A DNA stretch of 64,000 nt, from NCBI GenBank assembly GCA_021730945.1, contig JAKFYH010000016.1:62001-126000 (forward strand), written 5' to 3'. Within the stretch, counting starts at the first letter, position 1, and each line of letters starts with the position of its first letter. Origin of the DNA: Acidobacteriota bacterium (GTDB lineage: Bacteria; Acidobacteriota; Vicinamibacteria; Vicinamibacterales; UBA2999). The notes under the pieces were generated by a model. The model did not search any database. It was given only the letters and a program-made list of their open reading frames with translations, and was not told the DNA's origin. The position numbers and the translations under genes are program-made. This document shows positions 26,303 through 35,528 of this stretch, one piece after another.

Positions 26303-26770
26303 TTACGTTTTTTGGAACGCCCGCAGCGTGACGGCGTGGCGGTAGGCGAACAGACGCCTCAGCTTTCGTTGCATGATCGGCCCGCCAAGCAGCGCGCCGA
26401 TTGATCCAAACGGCAGTTCATAGCGAATCGTGTCGTCCAGCACACACGCGTCCGGGCCTTCCGGAATCATCCGGTGCACGTGCGTCCAGGAGCGGAACGG
26501 GCCGGCGATCTGCTGATCGCTGAAGGAGCGGCCGTACTGGTAGTCGGCGTGCCGCAAGTCCCAGCGCACCGCAAACGGGCCGGGTCCGATGCGAAGCGAC
26601 ACCAGGGCGCCGTCGCGAATCCCGCCTTCGTGCCGGATCACGCGCACGCGCTCCCACGGGGGTGTCAGCTGCTCGAAGGCCCCTGGGGCCTCGTGCCAGT
26701 CGAACACCGCTTCGGCGGACGCGGGGATCACGCTGCGCGCAACGAAGGTGATACCGCGTGGTCCTGTCAT
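26303..26770 (-). CDS. SRPBCC (START-like) ligand-binding protein
   Basis: 155 residues from ATG 26770, one base downstream of the DUF2878 stop. The sequence (FVARSVIPASAEAVFDWHEAPGAFE, then ERVRVIRHEG and a C-terminal RKLRRLFAYRHAVTLRAF) fits the helix-grip SRPBCC fold of the COG4276 type. It has no signal. It is the last gene of the regulator-led minus-strand operon. It may bind a lipid or pigment, but nothing in the sequence names the ligand. Confidence 0.8.
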   Translation of the reverse strand: MTGPRGITFVARSVIPASAEAVFDWHEAPGAFEQLTPPWERVRVIRHEGGIRDGALVSLRIGPGPFAVRWDLRHADYQYGRSFSDQQIAGPFRSWTHVHRMIPEGPDACVLDDTIRYELPFGSIGALLGGPIMQRKLRRLFAYRHAVTLRAFQKT

Positions 26771-26771
26771 C

Positions 26772-27335
26772 TCATGGCACCGAGCGATAGCGCGGAACGC
26801 CGGCTTCCGGCGCCTCCAGGCGGACGACGAGGGCGAAGACCGCGAGGGCCACGGCCCAGCCGACCGAGAGCCGGACCAGCCCGAGTGCGAGCGGCGGCAG
26901 CAGCGTAACCGCGCCGAGGCCTTCGCCCGCGAGAAACGCGATTGGGCCTCCAATGGCCCCAAACAGTGCCGCGCGCATCGGTCGCGCCATCACCGGGCGC
27001 AAACTAAAGCGAAAGGTCGTCGCCAATTGTGCCCACATCGCCACCAGCCATAGCGGAGGAAACCAGGCGGCCACCGTGCCCGACGTGAAGCGATAGGTGC
27101 CAGACTCGAGCTGTACCATCTCGAGGACCACGCCGGCCAGAACAGCCAGGCCCATGAGGCGCGCCTCCAACCAACGTTCGTTGGTCAGCGCCAGGTGTAC
27201 GCCGAACAGGGCGACGGCGACCACGACCCCCGTCCCGGGGCGATTCCAGGCACCGCCGAGCACGCAGGCGAACCATCCAACCTGATAGAGCGCGTAGTTG
27301 ATCAGAAGAGTGTTTCGCACACGATCACTGGGCAC
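26772..27335 (-). CDS. DUF2878-family membrane protein
   Basis: 187 residues with about five to six helices, starting at a GTG (27335) that overlaps the SDR gene by 11 bases; a GTG at 27320 is possible. The start VRNTLLINYALYQVGWFACVLGG and the middle HLALTNERWLEARLM are typical of DUF2878. The function is unknown. It is a regular member of LitR/CarH- and ChrR-linked gene clusters. Confidence 0.82.
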   Translation of the reverse strand: MPSDRVRNTLLINYALYQVGWFACVLGGAWNRPGTGVVVAVALFGVHLALTNERWLEARLMGLAVLAGVVLEMVQLESGTYRFTSGTVAAWFPPLWLVAMWAQLATTFRFSLRPVMARPMRAALFGAIGGPIAFLAGEGLGAVTLLPPLALGLVRLSVGWAVALAVFALVVRLEAPEAGVPRYRSVP

Positions 27336-28794
27336 GCCGGGCGATCGCGCGCAGCATCCCCCTGAAAATCACCGCGTGAACGGGGAGCAAGGCATACCAG
27401 TACAGCAAGCCAAACAGCCCGACTGGTTCGAACACCGCGGTCTGATGGACGGAGGCGCCGCCACCCGCCGCCGGTGCCACCTCGAACTCGAGCCACGCGC
27501 GTCCCGGCAACTTCATTTCCGCGGCCAGCCGCAATCGTCGACCCGGCTCGTACTTCTCAACCCGCCAGAAGTCGAGAGCGTCGCCAATGGCGGGGGTGTC
27601 CGGGTCGCGGCGTCCCCGGCGCATTCCGACGCCGCCCACCAGCAAGTCGATGGCGCCCCTGATCCGCCACAGCCAGGTGCCGAAGTACCAGCCCCGTTGG
27701 CCGCCGATTCTCGCAATCGGCGCAAAGGCGCGATCGGCGTCGACACCTACATGCATCTGCCGGGCGTCGACCAGGCGGTTGCCGAACTTCGCTTCAAGGA
27801 AGGCGGTCGGCGCGCCGCCCGACGAGCGGGCATCGGACCACCGCGTCTGGGCGAAGGCGCGGTTTTCATAGCGGATGGCGCGATCGATGGCTTCACTAAG
27901 GCCCACCGGCCTGATGGGGAACACCGAGAGCGCTGCAGGATCGGTGACCACCGACCGGTTCTTCAACCCGGCGATCAGTTCCCGTCCCACCCGGGCGTAG
28001 ATCGGTGTCACCAGCCCAAGCCAGAGGCTCGACAAGCGAGGAGTCAGCAGCGGAACGGAAATCATGGCGCGACCGAGCCCGCGCTGCCGCGCGTACTCGC
28101 GCATGAGGTCGCCGTAGCTGGCCTGATCGGCGCCGCCGATCTCGAACGTGCGGCTCCCGTGGTCCGGCAGATGGAGGCCGGCCACCAGGTAGGCGAGCAA
28201 GTCGTCGATCCCGATTGGCTGCGCCAGGGTGGACACCCACGTCGGGCAGATCATGATGGGCAGGCGCTCCACCAGCGCGCGAATCAGCTCGAACGAGAGG
28301 CTGCCCGATCCGACCACGACCGAGGCCCGGAATTCCACCACCGCCACCCCGCCCTCGCGCAGCGCCTCGCCGGTTTCGATGCGGCTCTTCAAGTGCTTGC
28401 TGAGCGCCCCTTCTTCTTCCGCGAGGCCGCCGAGGTAGATGATGCGCCCCACTCCCGCCTGTCGCGCGGCTTGCCCAAAGTTGCGGGCGGCAATACGGTC
28501 GGTCTCCAGGTAGTCGCCGTGCGCCCCCATGGAATGCACGAGGTAATAGGCCACGTCGATGCCGTCGAGCGCGCGATCGAGTGACTCGCGATCGAGGACG
28601 TCGCCCGCAACCACTTCGGTCGCTGGTGACACCCGCGACACCAGCGCGGCCGGCCGCCGCGCGAGGCACCGGAGGCGAACCCCCGCGGCCTCGAGCACCG
28701 GGACCAGCCGTCCACCGATGTATCCGGTCGCGCCCGTGACCAGGACGGCCGGCCGCCCATCAGTCGAGGGCCCCTGGGGGACGAGGCTGGTCAC
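27325..28794 (-). CDS. SDR-type NAD(P)-binding protein with C-terminal DUF2867
   Basis: 489 residues from a GTG that overlaps the TonB receptor stop (GTGA). The N-terminal Rossmann fold starts VLVTGATGYIGGRLVPVLEA and runs to about residue 280 with YYLVHSMG and EIGGADQASYGDLM. The C-terminal ~170 residues form the DUF2867 domain (RGWYFGTWLWRIRGAIDLLV). Substrate unknown. This fused form is common beside DUF2878, DUF1365 and SRPBCC genes in light- or singlet-oxygen-linked clusters. Confidence 0.85.
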   Translation of the reverse strand: MTSLVPQGPSTDGRPAVLVTGATGYIGGRLVPVLEAAGVRLRCLARRPAALVSRVSPATEVVAGDVLDRESLDRALDGIDVAYYLVHSMGAHGDYLETDRIAARNFGQAARQAGVGRIIYLGGLAEEEGALSKHLKSRIETGEALREGGVAVVEFRASVVVGSGSLSFELIRALVERLPIMICPTWVSTLAQPIGIDDLLAYLVAGLHLPDHGSRTFEIGGADQASYGDLMREYARQRGLGRAMISVPLLTPRLSSLWLGLVTPIYARVGRELIAGLKNRSVVTDPAALSVFPIRPVGLSEAIDRAIRYENRAFAQTRWSDARSSGGAPTAFLEAKFGNRLVDARQMHVGVDADRAFAPIARIGGQRGWYFGTWLWRIRGAIDLLVGGVGMRRGRRDPDTPAIGDALDFWRVEKYEPGRRLRLAAEMKLPGRAWLEFEVAPAAGGGASVHQTAVFEPVGLFGLLYWYALLPVHAVIFRGMLRAIARRAQ

Positions 28795-31178
28795 CGGAAC
28801 CGCCAGTCGAAGCCGATGATCGGAAACAGCCCCTGCTGCTCGCCGAACTGCTCGGTGTTGGAGCGCCGGTTCCAGCGGTAGCCGGCGAAGTTGCGGCGGT
28901 TGGTGACGTTCTGAACGCCAAGGAAGAGGTTCAGCGGCTGCCCGCCCACGGTGAACGTGCGGTCGATGCGAAGGTCGATGCGGCCGTAATCGGGCGCGCG
29001 CTCGGCGTTGACGCGCGACAGATCGTAGACGCCACGACGCTGGGCCGTGGACACCGCGCTGTCGTAGGGTGTGAACGGCCGGCCCGAAAGAAACGACACC
29101 CGGGCGGACAGTTCCCATGCCGATGACAGTCGATAGCCACCCAACAGGTTGAACACGATCGGATAGTCGAACGAGCCCGGCCTCAGAACGCCGTCGAGCC
29201 CCGCATGGCGGGTGCGCGAGAACGACAGGTTGCCCTGGCCGTAAAGCCCCGACCTGAGGCGCTGTTCCACAAAGAACTCTATGCCCTCGGCATGACCTGT
29301 ACCGGCGCTGGTCAGAGGGAACAGAATCTCGCGGACGTCAAAGGTGTCTCCGATGTTGGCCAGTGACACGGTGGGGAGTCCACTCGCGACCGGGTAGTCA
29401 TTGTAGTTCTTGCGGTACGCTTCGGCGGTCACGCGCCGATCGGCACTCGGAGACCACGCCAGGCCCGTCACATAGTGGTCGGCACGCCACGGCTTGAGGG
29501 CCGCGTTCTGCGGGAACGCCGACACGAACAGGAACGCCGGCTGCTGGTAGTACGAGCCCGTGCTCGCGCTCCACGACAGGGAGTCGGTGAGGCGCACGGT
29601 GATCCCGGCGCGCGGACTGACGCGGGTCTTCGACAAGGCGGCGTAGTGATCGACACGGCCGCCGAGGGTCACGCCGATTCGAGGGGCCACCTGCTTGGAG
29701 GCCTGCAGATAGGCGCCGGTCTGATACGATCGGAAGGTCGTGTCCAGCGAGAACGGGTCGACGCCTGGCTGTGGCGAGAACGGCGTGTCGTTGCCCAGGG
29801 GCGACCGCACCGCGTAGTCGATCCGAAACGTCTTGAAGCTGGCACCGGCCTGCACCGTATCGAAGTGCGGCACTCGTAAGGTGAGGTCGTACTTGATGGT
29901 GGTCTCGCCTTCGCGAGAATCCTCGAAGTAGACGATGGGGCTGCGGGCAATGAGGTCGCCGGGCGCCACATCCGCAGCCGGGACGCCTTGCGCGACCAGG
30001 TCTTTCACCTGCTGCCCGACCTTTGCCTCCGAGTGCGTGACGCCAAGCAGGCCAACGCCGCGTGACCCGAAGAGGCGCTGCCAGTTGACACCCGTGGCGC
30101 TGCGCCAGCCGTTGTAGCGGATGTCGAAGTTCGCCAGTTCCTCTTCGAGGTCAGTGGCGTCGCCGAGACCGAGCCGAATTTCGTCGACACCTGCGATATT
30201 GACCACCCAGATGCGGTCTCGAGGTGTCAGGTCGTACACGGCCTTGGCATTGAGCGCATAGACGACCGGCACACCACCAAACCCCACGTCGTTGGTGAAC
30301 AAGTCGAGGAAACTGCGGCGCGCCGACACCACCCATGACCCCTTGCCCGCGTTGATGGGGCCTTCGAGAATGGCGCCCGCACCGGCGAAGCCGAGCGTGG
30401 CCCAACCGCCAAACTTTTCGCGACTGCCTTCGCGCTGGGTCACCTGCAACACGCTCGACGTCCGGTTGATGTAGGGCGCCGGGTATCCGCCGCTCAGGAA
30501 CGTGACTTCCTGCAGGAGCTCGGCGTCGAGCAGGCTGACCGTGCCGCCGGCCGAGGCAAAGTTCGCGAAGGCGTTGATGTTCGGGATCTCGACGTTGTCG
30601 ACGATGAACAGGTTCTCGAGGGGACTGCCGCCACGGACAATGATGTCGTTGCGGAAATCGTCGGTGCCGATCACCACGCCCGGCAGGCCCTGGACGTAGC
30701 GCGACACGTCCTGCAGAGCGGCGGCGCTCTTGAGAATCTCGCGCGGCTCCACCAGGAAGCCCGAGTTCTTCACCTCCTGGGGCACCCGGAAGGCGGGTGC
30801 CGTCACGGTGACGGTTTGTTCGAACGTCTCGATTGACGGCAGCTGCACCTGCACGGAGCCGTCCATGCCGGCCCGCACGTCAACCGGGTCGGTGGTGAAC
30901 GGCAGGCCCTCGAGCGGCAGGATTTCCAGGCGATAGGCGCCAGCCCGCAGGTCGCCAATGCGAAACGCGCCTTGCGCGCCGCTGGTGGCGCACGAAGGGG
31001 TGTCGAGCGCGCACACGCGCACGTTTTCGACCGGCTGCCCGGCCGCGTTCACTACCACGCCGCTGATCGCTCCGGCGCCGGTGGTGTCCTGCGCCGCCAC
31101 CGGCGTGGCCGCCAACGCAGTGGCGGCTGCGACGGCGAGAATCAGGCAGAGGCGAAGAAGCAAGTTCATTGGTGTCAT
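28791..31178 (-). CDS. TonB-dependent outer-membrane receptor
   Basis: 795 residues. A signal peptide (LLLRLCLILAVAAATALAATPVAA) is followed by a carboxypeptidase-regulatory-like domain (AISGVVVNAAGQPVENVRV). A plug (VQGLPGVVIGTDDFRNDIIVRGG cut here as VQGLPGVVIGTDDF, then SPLENLFIVDN) and a 22-strand-type barrel follow. ATG 31178 overlaps the regulator stop (ATGA), which fixes both the start and the co-transcription. The substrate is unknown. Its place directly behind a B12-dependent regulator allows, but does not show, cobalamin or pigment uptake. Confidence 0.9.
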   Translation of the reverse strand: MTPMNLLLRLCLILAVAAATALAATPVAAQDTTGAGAISGVVVNAAGQPVENVRVCALDTPSCATSGAQGAFRIGDLRAGAYRLEILPLEGLPFTTDPVDVRAGMDGSVQVQLPSIETFEQTVTVTAPAFRVPQEVKNSGFLVEPREILKSAAALQDVSRYVQGLPGVVIGTDDFRNDIIVRGGSPLENLFIVDNVEIPNINAFANFASAGGTVSLLDAELLQEVTFLSGGYPAPYINRTSSVLQVTQREGSREKFGGWATLGFAGAGAILEGPINAGKGSWVVSARRSFLDLFTNDVGFGGVPVVYALNAKAVYDLTPRDRIWVVNIAGVDEIRLGLGDATDLEEELANFDIRYNGWRSATGVNWQRLFGSRGVGLLGVTHSEAKVGQQVKDLVAQGVPAADVAPGDLIARSPIVYFEDSREGETTIKYDLTLRVPHFDTVQAGASFKTFRIDYAVRSPLGNDTPFSPQPGVDPFSLDTTFRSYQTGAYLQASKQVAPRIGVTLGGRVDHYAALSKTRVSPRAGITVRLTDSLSWSASTGSYYQQPAFLFVSAFPQNAALKPWRADHYVTGLAWSPSADRRVTAEAYRKNYNDYPVASGLPTVSLANIGDTFDVREILFPLTSAGTGHAEGIEFFVEQRLRSGLYGQGNLSFSRTRHAGLDGVLRPGSFDYPIVFNLLGGYRLSSAWELSARVSFLSGRPFTPYDSAVSTAQRRGVYDLSRVNAERAPDYGRIDLRIDRTFTVGGQPLNLFLGVQNVTNRRNFAGYRWNRRSNTEQFGEQQGLFPIIGFDWRFR

Positions 31179-32098
31179 CCCATTCGTCCGCCGAGGCGGA
31201 CCAGTTCCTTCTGGTAGGCAACATAATCGGCAAAGACCAGGCCGCGCGCGCCCAACGCGGCCGCGTGCCGCTCGGCGCCGCGGCCGCCGGCCCATACCTC
31301 GATGTCCGCCGGGAGTCCGCGCGCCAGGGCGCGCAGTTCGCGTTCGATCGACTTGCCCTCTGGCGCCGTCGTCAACCCGAGCACGACCACCCGCGCGCCG
31401 GTGGCCTTGGCCGCGGCCACGATCTCGCCGGCCGGCAGGTCCGGGCCGAGATAGGCGACGCCCAGGCCGCTGCTGGCCGCCAGCATCGCCGCGCCCAGGA
31501 TGCCAATCTCGTGGCGGTCGCCAGCGGGCGTGGCAAACATCAGCCGGGTCGTTCCCTCCCCGCGCGAGTGCAAGCGGAGAAATGAGCCGAGGACGTGCCG
31601 GATCGATGACGACAGTAAATGTTCGTGCGCCACTCCGGCGCGTCGGCGGTGCCAGTCCTCGCCCACCCGGACGAGCGCCGGCATCAGCAGGTTCTGGAGG
31701 AGATCGAGGGGACTAAGCAGCGAGGCCAGGCGCGCGACCTCCTGGTCGATTGCCGCCGCGTCGTATCGGCGCACCGCGGCGTCCAGTACGGTCGCATCCG
31801 CCGCTGTCGCCGGTGCCGGGGGCGGGGCGGACGCGGCCGGCGCCGCCAGCGGGCGCAACTGCCGGTCGCTCAGTCCGGCCAGGCGGCCGATGCTGTGCCC
31901 CTGCTCGACCGCATCGCGCAACAGCCGCAGCCTCGCCACGTCCGCGTCCGTGTACATGCGTCCGCGGTCGTCGCGCGCCGGCGTGACGACGCCGTGGCGG
32001 CGTTCCCATGCCCGCAGCGTGTCGATGGCGATGCCGGTCTGTTTCGAGACGGCACGGATCGGATAGCGCGCGGCGGCGTCGCGAGCGGTCTTTACCAT
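31175..32098 (-). CDS. carH: CarH/LitR-type B12-dependent photoreceptor regulator (MerR family)
   Basis: 307 residues from ATG 32098, preceded by GAGGA. The N-terminal MerR helix-turn-helix reads YPIRAVSKQTGIAIDTLRAW. A helical bundle and a cobalamin-binding Rossmann domain follow. Diagnostic residues fit Thermus CarH: Trp149 with Glu159-His160 ten residues on (WHRRRAGVAHEH), matching the Trp131/Glu141/His142 cap, and the lower-ligand motif DRHEIG with His196. CarH proteins bind adenosylcobalamin, tetramerise and repress DNA in the dark, then fall apart in light. It heads a five-gene operon and diverges from a lipid-modification operon. Confidence 0.9.
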   Translation of the reverse strand: MVKTARDAAARYPIRAVSKQTGIAIDTLRAWERRHGVVTPARDDRGRMYTDADVARLRLLRDAVEQGHSIGRLAGLSDRQLRPLAAPAASAPPPAPATAADATVLDAAVRRYDAAAIDQEVARLASLLSPLDLLQNLLMPALVRVGEDWHRRRAGVAHEHLLSSSIRHVLGSFLRLHSRGEGTTRLMFATPAGDRHEIGILGAAMLAASSGLGVAYLGPDLPAGEIVAAAKATGARVVVLGLTTAPEGKSIERELRALARGLPADIEVWAGGRGAERHAAALGARGLVFADYVAYQKELVRLGGRMG

Positions 32099-32126
32099 CC
32101 CGGATCCTCGATTCTCATGTTCTCCA

Positions 32127-32206
32127 AGGGTAGTGGGTGCTGTTCCTGGTGTCAAGTGTTTGTCATGGACAAATCATTGACACATTGGGCGGGGTACTGC
32201 TACTTT
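32127..32206. promoter_or_regulatory. Divergent promoters around a nested palindrome (probable CarH operator)
   Basis: The inner perfect dyad TTTGTC-ATG-GACAAA (32159-32173) is nested in an outer dyad GTGTCAA (32149-32155) and TTGACAC (32178-32184), with centres half a base apart. The outer arms are themselves outward-facing -35 boxes. Plus: TTGACA 32178, 17-bp spacer, TACTTT 32201-32206, then ATG 32216. Minus: TTGACA 32155, 17-bp spacer, TACCCT (32132 down to 32127), then ATG 32098. A tetramer bound here would cover both -35 elements and shut both operons. Confidence 0.65.
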
Positions 32207-32215
32207 CGATCCGAG

Positions 32216-33466
32216 ATGAGGACAGTTGCGGTCATTGGCGCGGGGATCTCCGGTCTGGCGGCCGCCTATTTGTTGAGCCGCCGGCACCGGGTCGACCTGT
32301 TCGAGCAGGACGGGCGTCTTGGCGGCCACACCAACACAGTGCTGGTGCCCGGCCCGGACGGGTCAGTGCCGCTCGATACCGGTTTCCTGGTGCACAACGA
32401 CCGCACCTATCCCAACCTGGTGCGGCTGTTCGCCGAGCTCGGCGTGACGACGCGGGACTCGGACATGTCGTTTGCGGTGTCCGATCGCCAGAGTGGCCTT
32501 GAGTACAGCAGCCGCGGCGCCAACGGGTTCTTCGCCCAGCGGCGCAACCTGGTGAACCCGGCGCATCTGCTTCTGCTCAGGGAGATCGTTCGCTTCAATC
32601 GCGAGGCGCTGGTGCTGCTCGACCAGCCGGACGCCGAGCGGCACACGCTGGGAGACTTTCTCGAGCTGCGGCGCTTCGGCCAATCGTTCACGCGCCGCTA
32701 CCTGTATCCCATGGCGTCGGCCATCTGGTCGTCGTCGCTCGATGCGGTCAGCGCGTTTCCCGCGGTGACCCTGGCGCGGTTCTTCCACAACCACGGCCTG
32801 CTGTCGCTCACGGCGCAGCCCACCTGGAAGGTAGTCGAGGGCGGCAGCCACACCTACATCCCCAAACTGGCCGCCCCGTTCGCCGATCGCATCCACACGG
32901 GCGCGAATATCCAGCACGTGCGCCGCGGGGAGCACCAAGTGACGCTGACCTTCCGCGACCGCCCCTCGCAGGACTTTGACGACGTCGTGTTCGCCTGCCA
33001 CGGCGATCAGGTCCTGCCGCTGCTCGCCGACCCGAGCGATGACGAGCGCGCGATCTTCTCGCACTTCACCACCACGACCAACGTCGCCTGTCTCCATTCC
33101 GACGCCTCCGTGCTCCCGCGCCTGCCAGGCGCGCGCGCCTCCTGGAACTACTTGCTGGCTGCCGACGGCGGGGCGCCGCCGGTTGTGACCTACGACCTGA
33201 ATCGACTGCAGGGGCTTTCGGGCGCCGAGCAGTACTGCGTCACCCTCAACCCGGACGGCACCGTCGACGAGCGGCTCGTGCTGGGCCGCTTTGTTTATCG
33301 TCACCCGCTGTTCACGCGCGCGGCGCTCGCGGCGCAACAGCAATGGAGCGTGGTCAGCGGCCGCCCGCGCACGCACTACTGCGGCGCCTACTGGTTCTAC
33401 GGGTTTCACGAGGACGGGTTGAACTCCGCCATTCGAGTGGCGGCCGCACTGGGAGTCGAGTGGTGA
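32216..33466 (+). CDS. FAD/NAD(P)-binding amine-oxidase-like oxidoreductase
   Basis: 416 residues. The N-terminal dinucleotide fold AVIGAGISGLAAAYLLSRRH is followed by EQDGRLGGHTNT and a substrate domain with FPAVTLARFFHNHGLL. The end reads YGFHEDGLNSAIRVAAALG. This is the 'NAD/FAD-binding protein' always found before DUF1365 and a cyclopropane-synthase-like gene. It probably acts on membrane acyl chains, as a desaturase or oxidase, but its reaction is not defined by sequence. First gene of the plus-strand operon; stop overlaps DUF1365 (GTGA). Confidence 0.88.
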   Translation: MRTVAVIGAGISGLAAAYLLSRRHRVDLFEQDGRLGGHTNTVLVPGPDGSVPLDTGFLVHNDRTYPNLVRLFAELGVTTRDSDMSFAVSDRQSGLEYSSRGANGFFAQRRNLVNPAHLLLLREIVRFNREALVLLDQPDAERHTLGDFLELRRFGQSFTRRYLYPMASAIWSSSLDAVSAFPAVTLARFFHNHGLLSLTAQPTWKVVEGGSHTYIPKLAAPFADRIHTGANIQHVRRGEHQVTLTFRDRPSQDFDDVVFACHGDQVLPLLADPSDDERAIFSHFTTTTNVACLHSDASVLPRLPGARASWNYLLAADGGAPPVVTYDLNRLQGLSGAEQYCVTLNPDGTVDERLVLGRFVYRHPLFTRAALAAQQQWSVVSGRPRTHYCGAYWFYGFHEDGLNSAIRVAAALGVEW

Positions 33467-34269
33467 TCTCCTCCGGGTTGTTCGTCGGCACGCTGCGGCA
33501 TCGCCGGTTCTCGCCGGTCCGGCACGCGTTCACCTATCCGATCTTCATGGCGCTGCTGGACATCGATCGGCTGCCACAGTTGATGCAGGTGTCGCGGCTC
33601 ACGAGCTACGACCGGTGGAACTGGGCCAGCTTTCACAACCCCGACCACCTGGGCGACCCGTCGCGCCCCCTGAGGGAACGGCTGGCAGCCGACGCCGCCA
33701 GTCACGGCGTCGACCTGCCGAACGGCCCGATCTTTCTGCTGACCCACCTGCGCTATCTCGGCTACGGGTTCAATCCCGTGTCGTTCTTCTATTGCCTCGA
33801 CGCCGCCGGCGACGTGCGGATCGTGATGGCCGAGGTCAGCAACACCTTCGGCGGCACCCATAACTACTGGCTGCGGCCCGACCCGTCAGCGCGCACGTTC
33901 CGGTCGGCCGCCGCCAAGTCCTTGTACGTGTCCCCGTTTCTTCCCGTCGACCTCGACTACAACTTCGCACTCTCGGCGCCGGACGATCGGCTGGTGGCGC
34001 ACATGGATGCGCGCCGAGACGGCGCCGTATGCCTCGACGCGACCCTGTCGCTTGAACGGCGGCCGTGGAGCGCCCGTGAGATTCGCCGCGCGCTCATCCG
34101 GCACCCGGCGATGACGGCCGGCGTTGTGGCGGGGATTCATTGGCAGGCGTTAAGACTCTGGTGGAAGGGCGTTCCCCTCGTCGCGCGCGCCACTCGCCAC
34201 GGCGTCGGGGAACGCGCGGCGCAAGGCCGCCGCGACCAACCATTGGGCGAATCACTAAAGGAGTTCTGA
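33463..34269 (+). CDS. DUF1365-family protein
   Basis: 268 residues from GTG 33463, overlapping the previous stop. Typical DUF1365 stretches are LRHRRFSPVRHAFTYPIFM, LRYLGYGFNPVSFFYC and FGGTHNYWL, with a final IHWQALRLWWKGVP. No catalytic motif is known. It is nearly always sandwiched between an FAD oxidoreductase and a cyclopropane-fatty-acid-synthase-like gene, as here, so it probably takes part in the same lipid modification. Confidence 0.9.
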   Translation: MISSGLFVGTLRHRRFSPVRHAFTYPIFMALLDIDRLPQLMQVSRLTSYDRWNWASFHNPDHLGDPSRPLRERLAADAASHGVDLPNGPIFLLTHLRYLGYGFNPVSFFYCLDAAGDVRIVMAEVSNTFGGTHNYWLRPDPSARTFRSAAAKSLYVSPFLPVDLDYNFALSAPDDRLVAHMDARRDGAVCLDATLSLERRPWSAREIRRALIRHPAMTAGVVAGIHWQALRLWWKGVPLVARATRHGVGERAAQGRRDQPLGESLKEF

Positions 34270-34271
34270 GC

Positions 34272-35528
34272 GTGTTGACGAAGTGGGCAAGAACGGCGTT
34301 TCTCTCCGGCCTCGACAATGTCAAGGGCGGAGCCCTCACCATCAACTGCGCGGATCGCACCTACCGGTTTGGCCAGGCCGGCGAGCTGGATGCGCGGCTG
34401 TGCATCCACGACGACCGCTTCTTCCTGCGGGCGCTCACCGGTGGGCAGATCGGCCTGGGCGAGTCCTTCATGGATGGAGACTGGACGACCCCGGACCTGG
34501 TGCCGCTGGCACGGCTGATGCTCCGCAGCCGGCAGGCCCTGGACGCGCAGACCCGCGTGATGGGTGCGCTGCACCAGATCGGAGGCGCGATTTCGCGACG
34601 CCTGCGTGACAACTCCATCGCCGGCAGCCGCCGCCACATCCATCGCCATTACGACCTGGGCAACGACTTCTTCCGGCTCTTCCTCGACACCGAGTTGCTC
34701 ATGTACTCCTGCGCCGCCTTCGAGACGGCCAGCGATTCGCTGGAGCAGGCGCAAGCCCAAAAGGTCGACCGCATCTGCCGGACACTGCAGCTCGGCCCGT
34801 CCGACCACGTTCTTGAAATTGGCAGCGGCTGGGGCGGATTCGCGTCGTGGGCCGCCACCCGCTACGGCTGCCGGGTCACCACGACGACCATCAGCGACGA
34901 GCAGTACCGGCACGTGCGCGGCGTGCGGTCGCAGCTGGGTGAGGCCGGGTCGCGCATCGAGGTGTTGCATGCCGACTACCGCGAACTGACCGGCCGCTAC
35001 GACAAGGTTGTCAGCATCGAGATGTTCGAGGCCGTTGGCCTCAACCACTACGACGACTATTTTTCGGCGGTCGACCGCCTGCTGGCCACGGGCGGCGCCA
35101 TGTTCCTGCAAACCATCACCGTCGATGACCAATGGTTCCCGCACTACCACGGCACACCGGACTGGATCGAGAAGTACATCTTCCCGGGCGGCGAACTGGC
35201 GTCGGTCGGCGAGATCATGAAGTCGCTCACGCGCACCACGTCGCTGTCGGTCTATCACGCGCAGAACCTGGGCACGCACTACGCGCGCACGCTGCGAGCC
35301 TGGCGCGAACGATTCCATCGCAACCTCGACCACGTCGTCGCCCTCGGGTTCGACGACCGGTTCATTCGCATGTGGGACCTGTACCTCGGTTCCTGCGAAG
35401 CGGCCTTCCTGGAGCGCCACACCGGGCTGTTCCAGTTGATGCTGGTGAAGAACGGCTCACAGCAGGTGTGGTTCAACGAGCCTTGGGCTGAAGACCGCGC
35501 GGTCTCCCGGCAGGAGTCAGCGGCGTGA
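34272..35528 (+). CDS. cfa: Cyclopropane-fatty-acyl-phospholipid synthase-like methyltransferase
   Basis: 418 residues from GTG 34272 with a strong AAGGAG site. The N-terminal lipid-binding part (about 1-120) precedes HRHYDLGNDFFRLFLD, MYSCAAFE, SAM motif I VLEIGSGWGGFASWAA and IEMFEAVG, all conserved in CFA synthases. It transfers a methyl carbon from SAM to acyl-chain double bonds, giving a cyclopropane or a methyl branch. The adjacent desaturase could supply the double bond and the FAD enzyme could act on the product. Confidence 0.93.
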   Translation: MLTKWARTAFLSGLDNVKGGALTINCADRTYRFGQAGELDARLCIHDDRFFLRALTGGQIGLGESFMDGDWTTPDLVPLARLMLRSRQALDAQTRVMGALHQIGGAISRRLRDNSIAGSRRHIHRHYDLGNDFFRLFLDTELLMYSCAAFETASDSLEQAQAQKVDRICRTLQLGPSDHVLEIGSGWGGFASWAATRYGCRVTTTTISDEQYRHVRGVRSQLGEAGSRIEVLHADYRELTGRYDKVVSIEMFEAVGLNHYDDYFSAVDRLLATGGAMFLQTITVDDQWFPHYHGTPDWIEKYIFPGGELASVGEIMKSLTRTTSLSVYHAQNLGTHYARTLRAWRERFHRNLDHVVALGFDDRFIRMWDLYLGSCEAAFLERHTGLFQLMLVKNGSQQVWFNEPWAEDRAVSRQESAA

